Position numbers and translations under genes: made by a program. DNA of 30,492 nt from an uncultured Alphaproteobacteria bacterium (lineage in GTDB: Bacteria > Pseudomonadota > Alphaproteobacteria > Caulobacterales > Caulobacteraceae): assembly GCA_903933475.1 (NCBI GenBank), contig CAIZKE010000101.1, positions 1 to 30,492 on the forward strand, given 5' to 3'. This document shows positions 16,419 to 22,803 of this stretch, piece by piece. Each line of letters begins with the position of its first letter. Within the stretch, counting starts at the first letter, position 1. The notes beneath the pieces were generated by a model. That model was not told the DNA's origin. It searched no databases and was given only the letters and a program-made list of their open reading frames with translations.

Positions 16419-17288
16419 ATGTTCCAGATCATTGGCATCGTCTTGCTCTTCGTCTGCGTGTTCGGGGTCTACATGTTAACGGGCGGCAAGATGGACGTGG
16501 TCATGCACGCCGCGCCCCACGAGATGGGCACCATCCTGGGCGCCGCCATCGCCGCGCTCCTGATCGGCAGCTCCCTGGATGTCATCAAGGGCGTCGGCGG
16601 CGGCTTGGCCAAGATCTTCGCCGGACCCAAGTGGAAGGCTGGCGACTACAAGGACCTGCTCTCCCTCCTGTTCCTTCTGACCAAGACCATGAAGGCCAAG
16701 GGGGTCATCGCCCTCGAGAGCCACATCGAAAATCCGCACGAGTCGACCCTGTTCGGCCGTTTCCCAAAGATCGTGAAGGATCACTTCGCAGTCGATTTCA
16801 TCTGCGACACCCTTCGCATGATGACCATGAACCTCGAGGACCCCCACCAGGTCGAGGACGCCATGGAGAAGCAGCTCGAGAAGCACCACCACGAGGCGCT
16901 CGGACCGGCCCATGCCCTCCAGACCATGGCCGACGGCCTTCCCGCCCTGGGGATCGTGGCCGCCGTGCTCGGGGTCATCAAGACCATGGGCTCAATCACG
17001 GAACCGCCGGCGGTGCTGGGCGCCATGATCGGCAGCGCCCTGGTCGGCACCTTCCTCGGGGTTTTCCTGGCCTACGGGCTCGTAGGCCCCTTTGCGGTCC
17101 GGCTGACCTCCATCATCGAGGAAGAATCGGCCTTCTATCGCATCATCCAGTCCGTGCTGGTGGCCCACCTGCATGGCAATGCGGCCCAGATCTCGGTCGA
17201 AATCGGCCGCGGCAGCGTGCCGACCCTGACCCAACCGTCCTTCACGGAACTTGAGGAAGCCCTTCAGGCGATCCCGCCCGAGGGCTGA
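16419..17288 (+). CDS. motA: Flagellar motor stator protein MotA
   Basis: MotA forms, with MotB, the proton-driven stator around the flagellar rotor. The 289-residue product has four membrane segments (about 2-20, 37-55, 172-192, 203-226). The two conserved prolines are present: Pro175 in ADGLPALGIV and Pro224 in YGLVGPF. The cytoplasmic loop carries LTKTMKAKG and LESHIENP, the rotor-facing charged region. motB is not adjacent and no other flagellar gene is in the window, so the gene stands alone. The upstream region 16310-16418 contains a GTTAAG half-site but no convincing sigma-54 or full CtrA box. Confidence 0.96.
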   Translation: MFQIIGIVLLFVCVFGVYMLTGGKMDVVMHAAPHEMGTILGAAIAALLIGSSLDVIKGVGGGLAKIFAGPKWKAGDYKDLLSLLFLLTKTMKAKGVIALESHIENPHESTLFGRFPKIVKDHFAVDFICDTLRMMTMNLEDPHQVEDAMEKQLEKHHHEALGPAHALQTMADGLPALGIVAAVLGVIKTMGSITEPPAVLGAMIGSALVGTFLGVFLAYGLVGPFAVRLTSIIEEESAFYRIIQSVLVAHLHGNAAQISVEIGRGSVPTLTQPSFTELEEALQAIPPEG

Positions 17289-17295
17289 GGCGCTC

Positions 17296-17352
17296 GATCC
17301 TGTTTCGATCCAATAACCGGTTCCCACTTATCCGAACAGGATCTAGAGCGGG
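17296..17352. repeat. Alphaproteobacterial-type intergenic palindrome between motA and purK
   Basis: The 54-base convergent gap holds GATCCTGTT (17296-17304) complementary to AACAGGATC (17335-17343). Between and beyond them lies AACCGGTTCCCACTT then ATCCGAACAGGATCTAGAGC. This resembles the dispersed element with AACCGGTTTCCACTTTTC and a CTCTAG-like end that I recall from many Rhizobiales and Caulobacterales. It overlaps the purK TAG stop and may serve as a bidirectional transcript end. Confidence 0.5.
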
Positions 17353-18416
17353 AACACCCGGTTGACGTGGCCCATCTTGCGACCCTCCCGGGCCTCGCGC
17401 TTGCCGTAGAGGTGCAGACGGGCGTTGGGTTCGCCGGCGATTGCCGCCCAGTCCTGCACGGCCTCGCCCAGCAGGTTTTCCATCTCTACCCGGGCGCGGG
17501 CCTCGACCGGCCCCAGGGGCCAGCCGGCGACGGCCCGGATGTGCTGCTCGAACTGGTCGGTTGCAGCGCCGTCCTGGGTCCAGTGTCCGCTGTTGTGCAC
17601 CCGAGGGGCAATCTCGTTGACCAGGAGAGAGGCGTCCTCGAGCTCGAACAGCTCGATCCCGATCACGCCGACATAGTCGAGACCTGAGAGGATCCGGTCC
17701 GCGATCCGGCCGGCCTCGGTCGCCTGTCCTGGCGCCACGACCGCGGGCGCGGAGGACAGGTGGAGGATGCCGTTCCGGTGGACGTTCTCGGCCAGGGGGA
17801 AGGCCGCCGACGCCCCACTCCAGCCGCGGGCGGCGATCACGGACAGTTCTCGCCGGAAGGGCGCTGGCGCCTCGACGATCACCGGGCGACCGCCAAGCGA
17901 CATGAAGACTTCGGCCGCCGCCTCGGGCGAATTCGCCCAGGCCTGCCCCTTGCCGTCGTATCCATCGCGCCGGGTCTTGATGAGCACCCGGCCGCCCAGG
18001 TCCGCCGCCGCCCGAGCCGCCGCTTCGGGCGAATCTGCTGCCGCGAAGGCAACGGTCGGGGCACCGGCGGCGTTGAGGAAGGATTTTTCCTCCACCCGGT
18101 CCTGCGCAACGGCCAGCGCACGCGCACCGGGCGCAACCGAAACACCGAGCCCCTTCAGGATGGCGAGCGCACCGGCGGGAACGTTCTCGAACTCCAGGGT
18201 CACGACCCCGCTCATCCGGGCCAGGATCGCGAGGGCCTCGGGATCGTCGTAGGCGGCGCACAGGTGCCGGGCGCAGACTCGGGATGCCGGGCAATCCGGC
18301 TCGGGGTCCAGGATGGCGACGTCGAAGCCAAGGCGCGCTGCGGCCAGGGCCAGCATGCGTCCGAGTTGGCCGCCGCCGAGGATTCCGATCGTCGATCCGG
18401 GAGCGAGCGGCGTCAT
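17343..18416 (-). CDS. purK: 5-(carboxyamino)imidazole ribonucleotide synthase PurK
   Basis: PurK is an ATP-grasp ligase that carboxylates AIR to N5-CAIR in purine synthesis. The 357-residue protein begins with the PurK nucleotide motif GILGGGQLGRMLA and has the LEFENVP segment, the ATP-grasp lysine region KTRRDGYDGKGQ and the metal-binding NEIAPRVHNSGHWT. The start lies seven bases after the purE stop, so the pair forms the usual purEK operon. The stop codon falls inside a palindromic element. Confidence 0.97.
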   Translation of the reverse strand: MTPLAPGSTIGILGGGQLGRMLALAAARLGFDVAILDPEPDCPASRVCARHLCAAYDDPEALAILARMSGVVTLEFENVPAGALAILKGLGVSVAPGARALAVAQDRVEEKSFLNAAGAPTVAFAAADSPEAAARAAADLGGRVLIKTRRDGYDGKGQAWANSPEAAAEVFMSLGGRPVIVEAPAPFRRELSVIAARGWSGASAAFPLAENVHRNGILHLSSAPAVVAPGQATEAGRIADRILSGLDYVGVIGIELFELEDASLLVNEIAPRVHNSGHWTQDGAATDQFEQHIRAVAGWPLGPVEARARVEMENLLGEAVQDWAAIAGEPNARLHLYGKREAREGRKMGHVNRVFPL

Positions 18417-18423
18417 GCGGCGG

Positions 18424-18918
18424 TCAGTCGTCGGCCACAGTCTCGGCCACCGAGGCGGTCAGGGCGCGTCGCCAGTCCGACAGCCGCGCCGCAAGCGCAG
18501 GATCGGAAAGCGCGAGGATCTGGGCGGCGAACAGGCCTGCATTACGGGCGCCAGGCTCGCCGATGGCCAAGGTTCCCACCGGGACACCCGCTGGCATCTG
18601 GACGATGGACAGGAGGCTATCCATGCCCTTCAGCGCCTTGGACTCTATGGGGACGCCGAGCACGGGCAGGTCGGTGAGGGCGGCCGTCATGCCCGGCAGG
18701 TGGGCTGCGCCCCCGGCCCCGGCGATGATCACCCGGACGCCAGCGTCGCGGGCACCCTGGGCGAAGGCGACCATGCGCAGGGGAGTCCTGTGGGCGGACA
18801 CCACGCGCGCCTCCCAGCCGACTTCCAGGGCATCGAGCATGTCGGCAGCCCCTTTGAGGGTCGACCAGTCAGACCGACTGCCCATGATGATGGCGACGGG
18901 TGCGGTGGAACCGCTCAT
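18424..18918 (-). CDS. purE: 5-(carboxyamino)imidazole ribonucleotide mutase PurE
   Basis: PurE moves the carboxylate of N5-CAIR to make CAIR, directly after PurK. The chosen ATG (18918-18916) gives 164 residues, the usual length of class I PurE; a longer frame upstream adds a non-homologous leader. Landmarks are IIMGSRSDW at the N-terminus, the catalytic-loop VVSAHRTP and IAGAGGAAHLPGM, and VGVP-like LGVPIESKALKGMDSLLSIVQMP. It is the first gene of purEK and is divergent from the GGDEF gene. Confidence 0.97.
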   Translation of the reverse strand: MSGSTAPVAIIMGSRSDWSTLKGAADMLDALEVGWEARVVSAHRTPLRMVAFAQGARDAGVRVIIAGAGGAAHLPGMTAALTDLPVLGVPIESKALKGMDSLLSIVQMPAGVPVGTLAIGEPGARNAGLFAAQILALSDPALAARLSDWRRALTASVAETVADD

Positions 18919-19025
18919 GACATGGACCCCTGTCGGCGAGGAGCGCCAGAATAGGCACCGCCCTCCTAGGGTCAACACACCGTGCATAAAATGTTAACGT
19001 GACGGGAGATTCGCAGGGCCCCATC

Positions 19026-19748
19026 ATGGTTCTCAAGATCACAGGCGCAAGAAACCAGCCATTTTCGGACATCCGAAAGCGCGCCCTCATGCAGGCTGGC
19101 GCGAAGGTGGTCGGACGCGGTCCGACCCGGCCAGACGAAACCGCCTTCCTGGGCCTTTCCGAAGCGGACCTGACCCCCGCCGTCCAGGGGGCCATACGAA
19201 CCCTGCTGACCGAGGTCGATGACCTGCGCCAGGAGGTGTCTCGGCTGAAGGCCCGCCTGAATCAGGCGGAGATCCTGGCCGACCAGGACCCCCTCACGCC
19301 GGCCCTCAACCGCCGGGCCCTGATGCGGGAACTCGAACGCATCCGGACCTTCAGCCATCGCTACGGATCGCCGGCGGCGTTGGTCTATATCGACCTCGAC
19401 GACTTCAAGAGCGTCAATGACCGGTTCGGCCATGCGGCGGGGGACGAGGCGCTCCGCGCAGTCGCCGACCGTCTCCGCAGCCAGATGTCCGGGCCGGACC
19501 TTGTGGCCCGGATTGGCGGCGATGAATTCGCGGTCGTGTTCGGCCAGGTGACCCTTGCCGGCGCCGAGGCCCGCGCCCGAAGCCTGGCCCGGTTCCTGGA
19601 GTCGGCACCCATCCGGTTCGGCGAATGGTCAGCACCCATCCACGTGTCCTTTGGCGTGAGCGAGATCACCCCGGACCTGGAGCCCGAAGAGGTGGTCGCC
19701 CGCGCGGATGCGGCCATGTACGCCCGGCGGCGGGAACGGCGCGGCTAG
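19026..19748 (+). CDS. GGDEF-domain protein, probable diguanylate cyclase
   Basis: This 240-residue soluble protein ends in a GGDEF domain (about 85-240) that would make cyclic di-GMP from two GTP. The active-site motif is intact (GGDEF at 164-168), with metal ligand Asp123 in YIDLDDFK. The inhibitory I-site RxxD, expected five residues upstream, reads SGPD, so product inhibition is probably lost. The N-terminal 60 residues match nothing I recognise, followed by a short coiled coil (about 58-84). I prefer the ATG at 19026; a GTG at 18999 would add nine residues but has no ribosome site. No sensor domain is obvious. Confidence 0.88.
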   Translation: MVLKITGARNQPFSDIRKRALMQAGAKVVGRGPTRPDETAFLGLSEADLTPAVQGAIRTLLTEVDDLRQEVSRLKARLNQAEILADQDPLTPALNRRALMRELERIRTFSHRYGSPAALVYIDLDDFKSVNDRFGHAAGDEALRAVADRLRSQMSGPDLVARIGGDEFAVVFGQVTLAGAEARARSLARFLESAPIRFGEWSAPIHVSFGVSEITPDLEPEEVVARADAAMYARRRERRG

Positions 19749-19788
19749 GGAGAAACCCCGACCGGGCCAGGTTCACGAGATGATGTCG

Positions 19789-20010
19789 TCAGGCGATGAT
19801 ATCTGGAGTCATCTGGTCCTTGATCCGCTGGATGTCGTCCTTCAGGGCCAGCTTCTTTCGCTTGAGCCTGCCGATCACAAGCATGTCTGGCATGGGAGCC
19901 TGGCCGATGGCCTGGATGGCGACCTCCAGGTCATTGTGATCCAGCTGAAGCTCGGCCAGACGCCTGCGGATCGCGGGCTCCTCGGCCTCCGTCGGAAGGC
20001 CTCCCCTCAT
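19789..20010 (-). CDS. DUF465 (YdcH-like) small protein
   Basis: This 73-residue protein belongs to the DUF465 family of small alpha-hairpin proteins with unknown function. The pattern IRRRLAELQLDHNDLEVAIQAI, then IGRLKRKKLALKDDIQRIKDQM gives two amphipathic helices with the family's LKRKKLxLKDxI core. GGGGAGGG lies a few bases before the ATG, a strong ribosome site. It is divergent from a second DUF465 gene 173 bases away and convergent with the GGDEF gene. Confidence 0.85.
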   Translation of the reverse strand: MRGGLPTEAEEPAIRRRLAELQLDHNDLEVAIQAIGQAPMPDMLVIGRLKRKKLALKDDIQRIKDQMTPDIIA

Positions 20011-20183
20011 CCTTTCCCTCCCCTTCCGGGTGAGGGCGCCCGCAGACCGGGCAGGCCCGACGACAAGATGTGCATGTGGCGATCCTGGAACTACGAAGAG
20101 CCCAAATGCAATCTTATGTGATCTGACAGCCCGCGCCAGCGGGTGTTCACTGCTTTCAGTCGAATGGAAGGAGACCCTAAGTC

Positions 20184-20366
20184 ATGTCCATAGACGGTCG
20201 CATCCGCGAACTCAGCCGCAGGCACCTGTCCCTGGAAACCCAGCTCCAGGACGCCCTCATCCATCCCAGCTCTCAGGACGAAGAGATCCGCGAGATCAAA
20301 CGGCGAAAGCTGCGCCTCAAGGAAGAGCTCGAACGCCTTAGGGCCGGGACTCGATCCGCCGCCTGA
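20184..20366 (+). CDS. DUF465 (YdcH-like) small protein
   Basis: This second DUF465 protein has 60 residues. It begins MSIDGRIRELSRRHLSLETQL and contains IREIKRRKLRLKEELERL, the family's helical hairpin core. Its ribosome site is GGAG followed by ACCCTAAGTC before the ATG. It is shorter than and clearly diverged from the neighbour at 19789-20010, so the pair is not a recent duplication. The 173 bases between them contain both promoters and a small CCCGC/GCGGG hairpin. Function unknown. Confidence 0.85.
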   Translation: MSIDGRIRELSRRHLSLETQLQDALIHPSSQDEEIREIKRRKLRLKEELERLRAGTRSAA

Positions 20367-20381
20367 AGCCGGGATCAGGCG
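20360..20381. terminator. Hairpin enclosing both stop codons of DUF465 and trcR
   Basis: CGCCTGA (20360-20366) and TCAGGCG (20375-20381) are perfect complements with an eight-base loop. The TGA of the plus-strand DUF465 gene and the TGA of the minus-strand trcR gene sit inside the two arms. It could end transcripts from both sides, though no T-run follows. Confidence 0.5.
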
Positions 20382-21007
20382 TCGTCGTCCGTCCGGGGCC
20401 AGGGCTCGGCTCCGGTTTCCGCGGCGGGCTCCAGGGTCGGCCCCTCCGGCTCGACAATCCCCTTTCGGGCATTGTCACGGATACGCTTGTCCGCGGCTTT
20501 TCGGACGATGTCATCCAGCTCAAGCTGGGTCGACAGTCCCAGGCTGACCGGATCCACCGGCTTGATGTTGGCAGAGTTCCAGTGGGTGCGGTTGCGGACC
20601 TGGTCGATGGTGGCCTTGGTGGTCCCCAACAGGCGCGAAATCTGGGGGTCGGTCACCTCGGGGTGGTTGCGCACGAACCAGGCGATGGCATCCGGGCGGT
20701 CCTGCCGTCGGGAAACGGGCGTGTAGCGCGGTACCTTCTTGGTCGGCTTCAAGTGCTCAGCATGACGGCTCTTAAGGGCCACCATCCGGCGCTTGGGATC
20801 CTGCTGGGCGGCGTCAATTTCCTCGCGGGAGAGTTGGCCATTGGCGATCGGATCCGCGCCGCGGATATCCCGGGCGACCTCGCCGTCGGCGATACCCTTC
20901 ACTTCAAGGGGATGGAGCCCACAGAAATCGGCGATCTGCTCGAAGGTCAGAGACGTATTGTCGACCAGCCAGACAGCGGTCGCCTTCGGCATCAGAATGT
21001 CGGCCAT
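20375..21007 (-). CDS. trcR: Cell cycle transcriptional regulator TrcR (DUF1013)
   Basis: This 210-residue protein matches DUF1013, known in Caulobacter as TrcR, an RNA-polymerase-associated factor that influences cell-cycle genes including ctrA. It begins MADILMPKATAVWLVDNTSLTF and has a first helix-turn-helix-like region (about 19-45, FEQIADFCGLHPLEVKGI). A second one lies at about 100-135 (DPQISRLLGTTKATIDQVRNRTHW). The C-terminal 35 residues are acidic and probably disordered. AGGAG lies eight bases before the ATG. It is transcribed in the same direction as ribB but a strong hairpin lies between them. Confidence 0.9.
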   Translation of the reverse strand: MADILMPKATAVWLVDNTSLTFEQIADFCGLHPLEVKGIADGEVARDIRGADPIANGQLSREEIDAAQQDPKRRMVALKSRHAEHLKPTKKVPRYTPVSRRQDRPDAIAWFVRNHPEVTDPQISRLLGTTKATIDQVRNRTHWNSANIKPVDPVSLGLSTQLELDDIVRKAADKRIRDNARKGIVEPEGPTLEPAAETGAEPWPRTDDDA

Positions 21008-21027
21008 GAAGGTCTCCTGAAATGACG

Positions 21028-21051
21028 GCGCCCGACCTTGCGGCCGGGCGC
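21028..21051 (-). terminator. GNRA-loop hairpin between ribB and trcR
   Basis: On the minus strand GCGCCCGGCC and GGTCGGGCGC form a ten-base-pair stem (one G-U) closed by a GCAA tetraloop. It lies 40 bases after the ribB stop and 21 bases before the trcR ATG. Only CGTCATTT follows, so it may end the ribB transcript inefficiently or act as a leader hairpin for trcR. Confidence 0.5.
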
Positions 21052-21090
21052 TGCGTTAAGCCGGAAGACGTATACTCCTGAATCCGGTCC

Positions 21091-22231
21091 TCAGTCGAGA
21101 GGGCGACGATCGAGGATGCGCAGGCCGTATCCCGCCGACCCCGGAAGGACGGTGGCCGAATTGGTCAAAAGAACCATGTCGCGGACACCGAGGTCGATCA
21201 GGATCTGCGCGCCCACGCCATAGTCACGCAGGACATTGGCCCCATGGTCAACCTCGGGATCGGCGCCGTAGCGCTCGGAGAGCCAGGCCGGATTGGTGTC
21301 GCTGATGAAGACGGCAACGCCGGCGCCGTCCTCTGCTGCGATCTTCTCCAGCGCCTGCTGGACGAACGTGTTCCGGCCCCCTCCGGCACCCAGCATGTCG
21401 GCCGCCAGGTCCAGGCGGTGCATGCGGACCAGGGTCGGACGGTCAGGTTCGATCCGGCCCCGGGTCAGCACCAGGTGCTCGGTGCGGTCCAGGATGTTCC
21501 GGTAGATCACCATCCGGAAGCGGCCGCCGAAGGCGCTGTCGATCGGGGTCTCCAGCACCCGCTCCACCTGGCGCTCGGTGCGCCGGCGATAGGCGATGAG
21601 GTCGGCGATGGTGCCAATCTTCAGGCCGTGGGTCTGGGCGAAGACGATGAGGTCGGGCAGGCGGGCCATGGACCCGTCGTCCTTCATGATCTCGCAGATC
21701 ACGCCCGCCGGGTTCAGGCCCGCAAGGCGCGAAATGTCGACGGCGGCCTCGGTGTGGCCAGCCCGGACCAGGACGCCACCGTCCCGGGCGACGAGGGGGA
21801 AGACATGGCCCGGCGAGACAATGTCGTCGGCGCCCTTGGTGGGGTCGACCGCAACGGCGATGGTGTGGGCCCGGTCATGCGCCGAAATGCCCGTGGTCAC
21901 GCCCTCGCGGGCTTCGATGGAGACCGTGAAGGCGGTACCGTGACCCGACTGGTTGTCCGCCGACATCGGGGGCAGGCGCAGATGGCGCGACCTTTCCCCG
22001 GTGATGGACAGGCAGATCAGGCCGCGGGCGTGCTTGGCCATGAAGTTGATCTGCTCCGGCGTGGCGAACTGGGCCGGGATGATGACATCGCCCTCGTTCT
22101 CGCGGTCCTCGGCGTCGACCAGGATGTAGGGGGCGGCCATTGCGGGCGTCCTCGATGATGTCCTCGATCGGGGAAATGGCGGACTCGCCTGCTGAGGCCG
22201 GGGCACCGGTGACGAGATAGGGGCGCTTCAT
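21091..22231 (-). CDS. ribB: 3,4-dihydroxy-2-butanone-4-phosphate synthase with degenerate RibA domain; apparent frameshift
   Basis: RibB makes the four-carbon precursor of riboflavin from ribulose 5-phosphate. The RibB part is complete in motifs: DAEDRENEGDVIIPA acidic loop, GISAHDRAHTI, GHVFPLVAR, RAGHTEAAVD and PAGVICEIM. The C-terminal part resembles RibA (VLRDYGVGAQILIDLGV) but lacks the zinc cysteines of GTP cyclohydrolase II, as in alphaproteobacterial RibBX proteins. The natural start (22231-22229, ATGA overlap with the upstream gene) reads through IEDIIEDARNGRP, then an extra C in a five-C run (22133-22129) shifts the frame. The continuation PYILVDAED lies in the other frame. A downstream ATG at 22140 with GAGGA could start a protein without the first helix. 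Confidence 0.85.
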
Positions 22232-22803
22232 GACGTGAACCTCATCCTTGCAAACTGGACGACCTGGGCTGCGACGGTGTCGAGCTGCCAGGCGTCGCGG
22301 GGCTCCAGGGGCCGGCCGTCGGGGCCAAAGGAGTCGGAATTCACGCTCATGGCGGCACCGAAGGGGGTCGGCCAGCCACGCATGGCGTGGATGATGGAAC
22401 GGACGGCGGTGAGGGTCGTGCCCGCTGCCTGCAAGCCGGCGGAGGTGACGATCACACCGACTGCCCGCTCCGAGAAATACGGACGCGCGTCGTCGTGAAG
22501 AAGCTCCAGCGTATCCAGGGCGTTCTTCATCACCCCGGAGAGCGAGCCGTGGTAGCCGGGCGTCGCGATGATCAGGCCATCTGCGCCCCGGATGATCTCG
22601 GCCATCTCGGCCTGTCGTGGGGTTGGCCCCCCCGGGCGCGGATCATAGATCGGCAGCTCGGCCAGGAAGTCCCCGCCCACCAGGCGGGTGCGGGCGCCAA
22701 GGGCCTCGGCGGCACCGAGGGCGGCGGCCAGGGCCCGCTCGGTACTGGAACCGGGCCGGGTGGTGCCGCCCAGGCCAACGATCAGGGGCGCGCCATCGCT
22801 CAT
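22228..22803 (-). CDS. NADPH-dependent FMN reductase family protein
   Basis: This is a flavodoxin-like FMN reductase (PF03358 type), 191 residues, which would reduce FMN with NAD(P)H or act as a quinone or azo reductase. The first strand and flavin loop are IVGLGGTTRPGSST, and the second flavin-binding segment is ATPGYHGSLSGVMKNALD. The ATG (22803-22801) overlaps the stop of the acyl-CoA synthetase gene as ATGA, and its own TGA overlaps the ribB ATG as ATGA. The longer frame upstream is only a shadow of the ligase gene. The coupling suggests it supplies reduced flavin or flavin-linked chemistry to the operon. Confidence 0.88.
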   Translation of the reverse strand: MSDGAPLIVGLGGTTRPGSSTERALAAALGAAEALGARTRLVGGDFLAELPIYDPRPGGPTPRQAEMAEIIRGADGLIIATPGYHGSLSGVMKNALDTLELLHDDARPYFSERAVGVIVTSAGLQAAGTTLTAVRSIIHAMRGWPTPFGAAMSVNSDSFGPDGRPLEPRDAWQLDTVAAQVVQFARMRFTS

